DNA of 23,287 bases from JBHEPS01 sp046261635 (GTDB lineage Bacteria; Acidobacteriota; Thermoanaerobaculia; Gp7-AA8), in assembly GCA_046261635.1 (NCBI GenBank), contig JBHEOL010000047.1, positions 1 through 23,287 on the forward strand, written 5' to 3'. Shown in pieces: positions 13,304 through 20,713 of this stretch; position 1 is the first letter of the stretch; each line of letters starts with the position of its first letter. Under the pieces are notes generated by a model, which worked only from the letters and a program-made list of their open reading frames with translations, did no database searches and had not been told where the DNA came from. A program made the position numbers and the translations under genes.

Positions 13304-15580
13304 TCAGCGCCTCTCCGCCGGCGCTTCGGAAAGGGGTGGCGACTGGATCCCGGGCCGCCAGCTCCGCTGGTTGACTTCCCAGATCTCCGCCATGTCCGTC
13401 AAAAGAGCCGCGGACCAGTCGTAGATCGTATTCGAGGCGACGGCCTGCCTCATGGACCGCATCCGGGCCCGCTGCTCGTCGCGGGACATGTTGATGGCGT
13501 GGTACATCGTCTCCCCGATCTCGGTCGTGTTGTAAGGGTTGACCAGGAGCGCGCCCTCGAGCTCCTTCGCCGCGCCCGTGAACTGGCTGAGAATCAGAGC
13601 TCCGTCCTCTTCGACGCGCGAGGCGACGTACTCTTTCGCGACGAGGTTCATCCCGTCGTGCAACGGAGTGATGAGCGCGCAGTCCGCCAACGCGTAGAGC
13701 CTCCGCACTTCGTCGAAGTCTCCGTGACGCAGGTCGAACCGGACCGGCTCCCACCCGTCACTTCCGAATCGCAGGTTCAGCTCGGACGCCGCCTCCTCGA
13801 TCTCGCTGATGAGGTCGCGGTACCGCTTGATGTGCGTGCGGCTGGGGGCCGCGAGCAGGTAGAGCACGACTTTCCCGATCACCTCCGGATGCCGGGTCAG
13901 AAGCGAGTCCATCCCCCAGATTCTCTCGATCAGCCCCTTCGTGTAGTCGGCCCGATCGACCCCGGCAAACACGAACATCCCCTCCAGGCCCAGTTCCAGC
14001 CGCCGCTCGCGCCCCTCCTCCGGTTTTGCGGCCGGATAGGGCCACTGGACGCTGATCGGATACGGTTTGACCCGGGTGAGATGGCCTCCGTACTCGACCG
14101 TCATATCCTCGAGATCGACCCTGGCTTCGAGATACCTCTGGACCGTGTCGAGAAAGTTCAGACAGTGATATCGGGTGTGGAACCCGATGACGTCGGCCCC
14201 GAGCATCCCCGCGAGGATCTCGCTCTTCCACGGACAGATGCCGACGACCTCGCTGTTCGGCCAGGGGATATGCCAGAACAGGCTGATGACCGAGTCGGGA
14301 GCGAGTTTGCGCAGCTCGGCCGGAAGCAGGGCGAAGTGGTAGTCCTGGACGAGCACGAGGCCGTGACCGCCGGCTTCCTCTGCGGCCACTTCCGCGAAAC
14401 GGCGGTTCACGGTCACGTAGGCTTCCCAGTCGGCCTCTCTGAAGATCGGCCGGGCGTGCGCCGTGTGACAGAGCGGCCAGAGTCCCTCGTTGGAAAACCC
14501 GTAGTAGTAGCCCTGCTCCTCTTTCTTCGTGAGCCAGACTCGCCGGAGAACGTATTCGGGGGATTCCGGAGGCACGCCGAGCCGCCCCTTCGCATCCGAG
14601 GTCTCGCGATCGGCGGATCCACTCCCGTGGCCGACCCAGACCCCTCCGCATGCGCGAAGCAGCGGCTCGACTCCGGTGACGAGACCGCTCGCCGGCCGGT
14701 TGACCACGATCTTCTCGCCTTCCTTCAGATGGATGAACGGCTCGCGATTGGCGACCAGGACGAGCCGGGTGTCCGGCATGTCCTGTTCGACCAAGCGCCG
14801 GAGCCTCGCCGGACCCGATTCCGGCGGCTCGCGCTCCGCCTGCCTTCGCCGCCTCTGTTCGACCGACTCGTCGAGGCTTCGGATCAGGCTCCGAATGTCC
14901 GGTGGGAGGTCGCGCGGCGGCTGCTCGCCACGCACGGCCCCTCGAAGCACGGCGGCGAAGCGGCTTCTGGCGCGACGGCGGGCCGTCCGCGAGATGAGCC
15001 AGAACAGCACGCCCGCCAGAGCACTCGCCGCGATCGCCGCGAGGATCGACAGCTCGGTAATCGTCCGGCCGCGACGGGAAATGAGTCCGCGATCCTGAAT
15101 GATGACGAGGTCGCTCCCGTCCGGCAGGCGATGGCCCGAAACGAAGAGCTCCTCGGAGCCGAACAGCGCGTTCATTCCCGTTCCGGCCGCCGCGGCTCCG
15201 CGGATGGGCCCATCCCCGCAACCGATCCATCCTTCCAGCGCGGCGCTCGAGAGCAGAGTCTCCGTTCCGCGGCACAGAAGGAGTCCATGCACCCGGTCAT
15301 CGGCCGCAATCGTCTCGAACCGGGTCGCGACTTCCGATGGAGGAGCATCGGCGAGCAGAGTCGCGACGAGTCGCGAATTGCGCGCGAGGTCGCGCGTCTG
15401 CCAGTTGCGGATACCGCGGCCGAGCCAGAGAAAGGCGGCGACGAGGAAGAGGGCCGTAGCGATCGTCAGAACCGCGACGACGACGCGTTCGTCGCGCCCC
15501 ATCGGCCGGGTTCGGATGTCAGGTTCGCTCGTAGGTGGTAATTCGCTCACGGGCGAATCGACCTGCGAAACACACGCCAC
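13304..15580 (-). CDS. otsA: Membrane-anchored trehalose-6-phosphate synthase with sensor-like N-terminus
   Basis: A 758-residue fusion. Residues 271-735 are a GT20 trehalose-6-phosphate synthase: LVLVANRE, YYYGFSNEGLWPLCH, VQDYHFALLP (H415), GVDRADYTKGL (R543, K548, phosphate/UDP-glucose contacts) and PLHDGMNLVAKEYV (D642), all intact. Ahead of it are a membrane helix (~33-54), an extracytoplasmic stretch of ~120 residues containing two cysteines close together (CGDG region and LLCRG), a second helix (~175-197) and a charged linker (~197-260) that resembles a HAMP-like signalling helix. Plain OtsA is ~470 residues. The plan suggests that an outside cue controls a cytoplasmic enzyme at the membrane; that is inference. 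The start is GTG 15580; GTG 15550 or ATG 15502 would also keep both helices. otsB follows at 2 nt. Confidence 0.92.
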   Translation of the reverse strand: MACVSQVDSPVSELPPTSEPDIRTRPMGRDERVVVAVLTIATALFLVAAFLWLGRGIRNWQTRDLARNSRLVATLLADAPPSEVATRFETIAADDRVHGLLLCRGTETLLSSAALEGWIGCGDGPIRGAAAAGTGMNALFGSEELFVSGHRLPDGSDLVIIQDRGLISRRGRTITELSILAAIAASALAGVLFWLISRTARRRARSRFAAVLRGAVRGEQPPRDLPPDIRSLIRSLDESVEQRRRRQAEREPPESGPARLRRLVEQDMPDTRLVLVANREPFIHLKEGEKIVVNRPASGLVTGVEPLLRACGGVWVGHGSGSADRETSDAKGRLGVPPESPEYVLRRVWLTKKEEQGYYYGFSNEGLWPLCHTAHARPIFREADWEAYVTVNRRFAEVAAEEAGGHGLVLVQDYHFALLPAELRKLAPDSVISLFWHIPWPNSEVVGICPWKSEILAGMLGADVIGFHTRYHCLNFLDTVQRYLEARVDLEDMTVEYGGHLTRVKPYPISVQWPYPAAKPEEGRERRLELGLEGMFVFAGVDRADYTKGLIERIWGMDSLLTRHPEVIGKVVLYLLAAPSRTHIKRYRDLISEIEEAASELNLRFGSDGWEPVRFDLRHGDFDEVRRLYALADCALITPLHDGMNLVAKEYVASRVEEDGALILSQFTGAAKELEGALLVNPYNTTEIGETMYHAINMSRDEQRARMRSMRQAVASNTIYDWSAALLTDMAEIWEVNQRSWRPGIQSPPLSEAPAERR

Positions 15581-15608
15581 CGGACTCTACGGGAGCGATC
15601 CCATCCAC

Positions 15609-15648
15609 GATTCCGTGAGTCAGTGGAATCCAGAGGCCCCTCAGGGGC
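15609..15648. other. Two small inverted repeats between dacB and otsA
   Basis: GATTCC/GGAATC (15609-15614 and 15625-15630, 10-nt loop) and GCCCC/GGGGC (15636-15640 and 15644-15648) lie at the dacB end; the dacB stop codon sits in the loop of the second. Neither is followed by a T-tract, so neither is a clear terminator. The gap to otsA is only 60 nt. Confidence 0.3.
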
Positions 15649-17071
15649 GCGCGAGCCGCTGGACGATTTCATCCACAATCGCGGTCGCGCTCGACGACGG
15701 GGCTGCGTGATGGTTCACGATGATCGACACGTATCGACGTCTGCCATCGGGAAGCCTCAGGATGCCGCTGAGCGCGTTCACTCCAGTGAGGGTTCCGGTC
15801 TTGCCGTGGAAGACCTCGTCGAGTCCTCCCAGCCGGCGCCGGAGCGTCCCCTCCCCTTCTTCCGGGATCGTGAAGACGACCTCATTTGCGCCCCGCCGAG
15901 GAGGCGCGTCGAGCCATCGCATCAATTGGACGATGGCGCGCGGACTCACCAGATTGCGCACCGACAGACCCGACCCGTCCTCGAAGCTGAATGCATCGGG
16001 ATGGATCCCTACCTCGCCCGTCAGAAAGAGGCGCTCGATCTCGAGAGCCTCGTCGAAACTCGCAGGGTCACCGTCTCCATCGATGGCGATTCGCTTGAAG
16101 AGAGCATCGGCGTAGAGATTCTGGCTGACCTTCATCATCGTCGCCAGCAGATCGAACAGGAAGGGCGACGACAGGGTCGAGATCCGGCGGGCCGTGGCCG
16201 TGGCGAGGCCGGGACGCGGCTGTTGCTGGACATCGATGCCGCTCCGCACGAGCACGTCGTGCAGGCCCTGTGCGGCATAGAGCGACGCATCGCGGATCGA
16301 AACGAGCTCCACCCGCTGCCGGCTGGCCGCGGGCACCGTTCCGGTGAGCTGGATCGTGTTGTCCGGTGCGCTCGAAAACACGAGCGAGCGCGCCGGCCCG
16401 CACTGAATGAAATGCCGCGTCCCGACGAACGCCGGGTCGGTTCCGAGGACTGCCGTCTCGCAATCGGGGAACCGGTAGAAAAGACCAACCACGTTCTCGT
16501 TGAAAGAGAGGGCATCGATCGGGGCCTGGTAAGAGGTGCCGAGATCCTCGAACTGCCACGTCCCGTGCATCGTCTCGCGATCGAACGCCGAGCCATCTCC
16601 GATCACGGCTCCCGTGACGGTCTCGATGCCGAGCCGACGGAGAGCGCCGACGAACGGCGCGAACATTTCGTCGTGAAGGCCGTGGACGTGACGTCCGCCG
16701 AAGGAAGGATCGCCGTAACCCTTGATGACGACGTTCCCGAGCAGGGCGCGGCCGACGATCTGTCCCTCGACCCAGAGCTCGGTCGGTATGCGCGAATCGA
16801 GCGCGAAACACGACTCGTTGACGGCCGCCGTGAAGAGCTTACGGTTCGAGGCCGGAATCATCAGCGTATCGCCGTTCGTCTCGTAGAGGAGAGTGCCGTC
16901 CTCCTCCTCCACGTAGATTCCCCACACGGCGCGGTGAAATGGAGGCGTCGATATCCGGGCTTCGATGAAGTCGCCGAGCGACTCCTCGGCGGGACCGACC
17001 GAAGGAGTGGTTGCACAGCCGCTGGCGGCGAGTGCGAGGGAGATCACAATCACGCGAAGGACGAAGGGCAT
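15641..17071 (-). CDS. dacB: D-alanyl-D-alanine carboxypeptidase / PBP4-like lipoprotein (peptidase S13)
   Basis: A 476-residue penicillin-binding protein that trims or cleaves peptidoglycan peptides outside the cytoplasmic membrane. The three active-site motifs are present: S75-x-x-K78 (ASNRKLF), S316-Q-N318 (SQNLYADAL) and K424-T-G (HGKTGTLTG). The long stretch between the first two is the extra domains typical of the PBP4/DacB class. The N-terminus is a lipoprotein signal with lipobox ending AASGC (C19), whereas E. coli DacB has an ordinary signal peptide. The ATG at 17071 overlaps the preceding stop (TGATG), with GGAG 9 nt upstream inside the upstream gene. Upstream parts of the open frame are a shadow. 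Confidence 0.92.
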   Translation of the reverse strand: MPFVLRVIVISLALAASGCATTPSVGPAEESLGDFIEARISTPPFHRAVWGIYVEEEDGTLLYETNGDTLMIPASNRKLFTAAVNESCFALDSRIPTELWVEGQIVGRALLGNVVIKGYGDPSFGGRHVHGLHDEMFAPFVGALRRLGIETVTGAVIGDGSAFDRETMHGTWQFEDLGTSYQAPIDALSFNENVVGLFYRFPDCETAVLGTDPAFVGTRHFIQCGPARSLVFSSAPDNTIQLTGTVPAASRQRVELVSIRDASLYAAQGLHDVLVRSGIDVQQQPRPGLATATARRISTLSSPFLFDLLATMMKVSQNLYADALFKRIAIDGDGDPASFDEALEIERLFLTGEVGIHPDAFSFEDGSGLSVRNLVSPRAIVQLMRWLDAPPRRGANEVVFTIPEEGEGTLRRRLGGLDEVFHGKTGTLTGVNALSGILRLPDGRRRYVSIIVNHHAAPSSSATAIVDEIVQRLARP

Positions 17072-17994
17072 CAGCCGAAACTCCAGTGTTCCCATGATGA
17101 CTGTTCCAGATTGTATCGGCATGACTCGAGGATCGTCTTCGGATCGATCTCCGGAAAACGGGCGCCGAGCCTGGCTGCGGCCGGATGGGAAAGCAGAAAC
17201 GCCGCGAAATCGCGCGCCAGCGGGTAGACCACATCGTTCACTTCGATCTCGAGTGGAACCTGGGGCTCCCCGTTCGCGATTCTTTTCGACTCGAGCTCCG
17301 CGTCGAGGAGGAGAATCTCGTGCAGAACCTCGAGAGATCCCCGCTCGGACTCGAGCTTCGCGACGATCTCGGCCACCTTCGACGGAGAAGCCGGGTCGCC
17401 GGCGGAGGGTGCGGCTCCGCGCGGCGCGCCGCACCATTCGACCACAGCCGGCCGAAGGGCCGGCCATGAGGGATGGCGGTCCTGTGCTTCGGAAAGCTTC
17501 CAGCAGGCGACCGCGGTGATGAGCGGGCCTCCGGAATCCCCCGGAGCGCCGGAGGCAGCTCGAAAATAGTCGACAGCCAGCGAGGCACCATCGAGGTTCG
17601 CCGCCAGCCATCGTTCGGCGGCCGGAAGATCGCTGCCCGCAACCGCTTTTCGGATCGAGTCCATCGACGCGTCTCCCGGTTCCGCGGGCGGCGGCTCGAA
17701 CATCGGAGCTTCGCTCCAGGGCAACCTTCCCGACGCCGCGTAGACGGCGCACTCGATCAGCAACGCACCCCAGCGCTCGCCGGCCATGGTGCGAAGCTCA
17801 CCCGCCGCAACTGCGGCGAGCAAGGCGTGTTTTCCGTGCTGGGATGGATTGTAGGCCAGTGCCGCGAAGCGGGAGACGGCATCGAACAGCTCGTCGTGCT
17901 CCCCGCGCGAAAGCCAGCCGGCCGAAAGAGCGCGAACCTCATCGAGGTCGCGTTGCAGCATGGCCGCATAGAGCTCACGAACGGCCGGCTTCAT
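17071..17994 (-). CDS. Hypothetical protein of the dacB operon
   Basis: A 307-residue protein I do not recognise. It has no signal peptide or membrane helix and appears mainly helical, with an N-terminal segment rich in short repeats of helix-turn-helix character and a notable stretch YNPSQHGKHALLAAVAAG at ~48-65. A Pro/Glu-rich linker at ~100-110 divides it into two parts. Codon use matches the neighbours. ATG at 17994 follows the lipoprotein stop by 16 nt; its own stop overlaps the dacB start. Location next to a peptidoglycan enzyme hints at an envelope role but does not prove it. Confidence 0.7.
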   Translation of the reverse strand: MKPAVRELYAAMLQRDLDEVRALSAGWLSRGEHDELFDAVSRFAALAYNPSQHGKHALLAAVAAGELRTMAGERWGALLIECAVYAASGRLPWSEAPMFEPPPAEPGDASMDSIRKAVAGSDLPAAERWLAANLDGASLAVDYFRAASGAPGDSGGPLITAVACWKLSEAQDRHPSWPALRPAVVEWCGAPRGAAPSAGDPASPSKVAEIVAKLESERGSLEVLHEILLLDAELESKRIANGEPQVPLEIEVNDVVYPLARDFAAFLLSHPAAARLGARFPEIDPKTILESCRYNLEQSSWEHWSFG

Positions 17995-18010
17995 CGGGGT
18001 GCCTGCTCCG

Positions 18011-18259
18011 TCAGCGTTCGGGAGGCGGCGGCTGGGTCGCCGTTGGGGCGCCTGACTGGTTCACATAAGCGCCCTCGTTCGGAGAACGCTCTTCCGGGAT
18101 CTCGCTCGTCTGGGTGAGCACGGCCGCGTCCTCGTCCGTCGTGGTGGCCGGGGGAGTCGCGGGGCGGATGATCTCGGTCTGCACTCCTCCGTCCGTCTCC
18201 CTCTCGCAACCCGCGAGGAAGAGAACGCCCAGCATTGCGATCAGAATCAATGGTTTCAC
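18011..18259 (-). CDS. Small lipoprotein, function unknown
   Basis: An 82-residue protein with a lipoprotein signal (hydrophobic LILIAMLGVLF, lipobox LAGC, cysteine 18) and a low-complexity mature part rich in Thr, Pro, Glu and Gln ending in a Pro run. Such a tail looks disordered. Start GTG at 18259 has a GAGGT ribosome binding site 4 nt away. First gene of the minus-strand unit lipoprotein - hypothetical - dacB - otsA - otsB. No homologue recognised; the clear signal, ribosome binding site and spacing support it as real. Confidence 0.75.
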   Translation of the reverse strand: MKPLILIAMLGVLFLAGCERETDGGVQTEIIRPATPPATTTDEDAAVLTQTSEIPEERSPNEGAYVNQSGAPTATQPPPPER

Positions 18260-18263
18260 GATG

Positions 18264-18268
18264 ACCTC
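18264..18268 (-). promoter_or_regulatory. Ribosome binding site of the small lipoprotein
   Basis: Minus-strand GAGGT 4 nt before the GTG at 18259; it supports the GTG start, for which no ATG is available. Confidence 0.5.
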
Positions 18269-18368
18269 GCCAGGGGCGGAACGTTCATGCCGCCCAATCC
18301 CTCTCAGGAGTTGACTCGCCCTTCTGCAAGAACTTTGACAGCACCCCGTGTGGTTCGCGAAAACCGCA

Positions 18369-18374
18369 TAAAAT
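18369..18374 (+). promoter_or_regulatory. Possible -10 box before the ketoacyl-synthase gene
   Basis: TAAAAT (5 of 6) ends 10 nt before the ATG at 18385, the same spacing as the two perfect boxes elsewhere. A perfect TTGACA at 18335-18340 is 28 nt further up, too far for a normal 17-nt spacer, so it is not its partner. Confidence 0.4.
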
Positions 18375-18384
18375 GCGGGGCGTC

Positions 18385-19980
18385 ATGAAGTCAGCGAAAC
18401 GAATCGGTATTTTCGGGTGGGGCCTGGTGGCTCCCCTATCCCCAAACGTTGAAGCCTTCGAAAGAAACCTCGAGAAGTCGGGTTCGTGGCTGACCCCGTT
18501 CCAGGGGTTCGGCCCTTCCAACTTTCTAGTCGGGTATCCAGAGTTCGCCTTTGAAGATTACCACGAGTGGTTCGACAGCCGGTTTCCGCCATCGCGCTTC
18601 TCCCAGCTCGACGAAAAAATGGGGCCGATGACCAAATACGCGATGGGGGCGTTCATTCAGTCCCTCGGCCAGAACCCCGGGATCGAGCAATATCTCCAGT
18701 CGCTCGGGCTCCGCTGCCACGTGTATGTCGGCACGGGACTCGGCGAGCTGACGGTCCTTCACGAGCAGGCGACCTCCTACGACCGTGCCCGTCGACGATG
18801 GAATGAATTCTGGGCCGCCGGAGAACGGTGCGAGCCACGTCGCCGCCATGAGGCGGGAGAAACCGACCCCGAAGCCCCCGCCGAACCCGGCATGTTCCAG
18901 ATCGGGTCCGAGGAGTGGATCGACGCGAAGGGCGCCTGGGAGGAGTACTGGATGCAGCGCAGCGATGCGCTCCAGCACTATCTCGCTGAAGCCAGCCAGA
19001 TCCAGGCAGAGCCCGTTCCCCCTTCTTCCGGCGCGGCGAAGCTCGGCAACATCCGCGAAAAATTGAAGGGAATCCGCAATTTGAACCGCAAGTGGGGATG
19101 CCCTCCGGAGCCATGGGCTGCCGTCTCGGCAAGGCTGCTGTGGAACATCGCCAACATCCCCGCGTCGCAGGTCTCGATGATCGGGAGAATCACCGGGCCG
19201 GCCTTCGCTCCCATCGCAGCCTGCGCTTCCTTCGGAGTCGCCCTCCGGATGGCGATAGACTCCATCCGCCTCGACGAGGCGGACGCCTGCGTGATCGGGA
19301 TGACCGACCCCCCGCCCACTCCCCTCACGATCTCGGCGTTCTACAGCGCGAATGTACTCGCGTCCGACGCGGATGTCTCCCGTCCGATGACCGGTCTGAA
19401 GGGAACCCACGTCTCCGGCGGGAGCTGCATCTGGATCGTGGGAGATGCCGAAAAGCTCGCAGCCCGGGGCTTCACCCCCCTCGGCATGGAAATCGTTTCG
19501 GTCGGCACGTCCTCCGATGCGCACCACATCATCACCCCTTCGAAGGTTGGTCCTCAGGCTGCGATCCAGCACGCCCTCCGCGGTCTCGATCCGGCGAGCG
19601 TCGGCTCCTGGGACATGCACGCCACGGCCACACCGGGTGATGCCACCGAGATCGAGCACTCGATCGAGGTTCTCCACCCGGACGTCATCTTCTCCGCCCG
19701 CAAGGGAACCTTTGGTCACGGCATGTCGGTCGGAGGCGGATGGGAGCTGACGGCCCAGCACCTGGGGACCGTCGCCGGCCGCCTCTTCCCGGCTCCACTG
19801 ACCGAGGAGGAAATTCACGCCGACGTTCGCCTTCACAACGCGAGGTTCGTTCAGGTCGACGGATGCGACGCTCCCGCCGGTCTCGCCGGAAAGCTCAGCA
19901 TGGGGATCGGGGGGATCAACTCCTGCGTGGTGAGCCGGCCGTGGAGCGAAGCCCCCCTCCAGACCGCCCCGGAGGAATGA
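18385..19980 (+). CDS. Beta-ketoacyl synthase homologue with ~110-residue insertion
   Basis: A 531-residue protein with a thiolase-fold ketoacyl synthase core. Counting from the alternative ATG at 18373, the catalytic residues are C284 (FAPIAACASFG), H416 (DMHATATPGDATE) and H449 with K444 (ARKGTFGHGMSVGGG), plus a GTGLGELT motif near 120. All match FabF-type C-H-H sites, so condensing activity is possible. Relative to FabF (~410 residues) about 110 charged, Glu/Arg/Trp-rich residues (~135-245) are inserted between the GTG motif and the segment leading to the cysteine. The substrate is unknown; no acyl carrier, ketoreductase or acyltransferase gene adjoins. ATG 18385 was chosen because the -10-like TAAAAT would overlap the 18373 start. 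Confidence 0.85.
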   Translation: MKSAKRIGIFGWGLVAPLSPNVEAFERNLEKSGSWLTPFQGFGPSNFLVGYPEFAFEDYHEWFDSRFPPSRFSQLDEKMGPMTKYAMGAFIQSLGQNPGIEQYLQSLGLRCHVYVGTGLGELTVLHEQATSYDRARRRWNEFWAAGERCEPRRRHEAGETDPEAPAEPGMFQIGSEEWIDAKGAWEEYWMQRSDALQHYLAEASQIQAEPVPPSSGAAKLGNIREKLKGIRNLNRKWGCPPEPWAAVSARLLWNIANIPASQVSMIGRITGPAFAPIAACASFGVALRMAIDSIRLDEADACVIGMTDPPPTPLTISAFYSANVLASDADVSRPMTGLKGTHVSGGSCIWIVGDAEKLAARGFTPLGMEIVSVGTSSDAHHIITPSKVGPQAAIQHALRGLDPASVGSWDMHATATPGDATEIEHSIEVLHPDVIFSARKGTFGHGMSVGGGWELTAQHLGTVAGRLFPAPLTEEEIHADVRLHNARFVQVDGCDAPAGLAGKLSMGIGGINSCVVSRPWSEAPLQTAPEE

Positions 19981-19989
19981 TCGCCTCGT

Positions 19990-20631
19990 TCAGCGCGTGA
20001 CGCAGGGACCGGCCGAATCGGGGAAGGTCTCCTTCCACGCCTCGTGCGCTCCCAGAAGGGCGAGCGAGCGCTCGAAGCGCTCGCGGTGGAGCGGATGGTT
20101 GAGCCACGTCGATCGGCCGGACGGATGCGGAAGGACGATCACGTCGAAGAAGAGGCCGGCTCTCGATGCTCGAAACGATTCGCCGACCAGTTCCACCAGC
20201 GGCATTTTCCCGACGAGCAGCTCAGCCGCGAGCGTTCCGACGGCGATGACCAGCTTCGGGCGGAGAAGCCGGACCTCGCGATCCAGATGCACGGCGCACC
20301 GCGCAAGCTCCTCCGCCGAAGGGACGCGGTCGCCGCCCTTCGGAGCCTTTCCGGGGAAGCAGCGGATCGCGGCGGCGATGTGGACCGATTGCCTGACATC
20401 GCTCTCGCTCACCCCGAGCCGGGCGAACCAGGAGAAGAGCCGCTTCCCCGCAGTCCAGGCGAATGGCCGCTGCTCCTCTGCTTCGCGAGGGCCGGGAGCC
20501 TGCCCCACCAGAAGCACGCGCGCTCCCTGCACGGCTCCGGTGACGGGAGATCCGGCGACGCCCTGGCAGGCCCGGCAGGCGAACAGCTCCTTCAGATGGA
20601 GATCCCACTGCTTCATCATCGGCTTCGTCAT
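19990..20631 (-). CDS. Uracil-DNA glycosylase superfamily protein (Fe-S type)
   Basis: A 213-residue protein of the uracil-DNA glycosylase fold. Four cysteines (C19, C22, C91, C112) are placed like those holding the [4Fe-4S] cluster in family 4 enzymes. Motif A is LLVGQAPGPREAEEQRPFAWTAGKRL, with GQAPG instead of family 4 GEAPG, and motif B is LPHPSGRSTW (H169). It probably removes uracil or another damaged base from DNA, but the changed motif A makes the exact activity uncertain. Start ATG 20631 has only a GGA next to it; ATG 20619 or 20616 would also work. It is convergent with the ketoacyl-synthase gene (9 nt) and divergent from the gene at 20714. Confidence 0.85.
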   Translation of the reverse strand: MTKPMMKQWDLHLKELFACRACQGVAGSPVTGAVQGARVLLVGQAPGPREAEEQRPFAWTAGKRLFSWFARLGVSESDVRQSVHIAAAIRCFPGKAPKGGDRVPSAEELARCAVHLDREVRLLRPKLVIAVGTLAAELLVGKMPLVELVGESFRASRAGLFFDVIVLPHPSGRSTWLNHPLHRERFERSLALLGAHEAWKETFPDSAGPCVTR

Positions 20632-20700
20632 TCCAGGCGAGCGCGAGCGGCATCAGCAGCGCAACGTGCGCTTTTGCTCGACCGCGCGCGAGCGATCCTT

Positions 20701-20706
20701 TAAGAT
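20701..20706 (+). promoter_or_regulatory. Weak -10-like box before the phospholipase-like gene
   Basis: TAAGAT (4 of 6) ends 7 nt before the ATG at 20714, which lacks a ribosome binding site. It fits the leaderless spacing but the match is poor. The divergent gap 20632-20713 holds nothing else I can assign. Confidence 0.3.
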
Positions 20707-20713
20707 CAACGCA

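Noticed and set aside
13037..15541. An 834-residue open frame on the plus strand
   Set aside because: It lies opposite otsA and otsB, whose conserved motifs are complete; high-GC codon bias leaves the opposite strand open. No domain is visible in it.
15623..17227. A 534-residue open frame on the plus strand
   Set aside because: Antisense to dacB, whose three active-site motifs are intact; composition is Arg/Glu/Asp-rich shadow.
18335..18340. Perfect TTGACA as a -35 box
   Set aside because: The nearest -10-like hexamer (18369) is 28 nt away and nothing fits at 16-18 nt, so it is probably chance.
18526..19836. A 436-residue open frame on the minus strand
   Set aside because: Antisense to the ketoacyl-synthase homologue; no motif and shadow-like composition.
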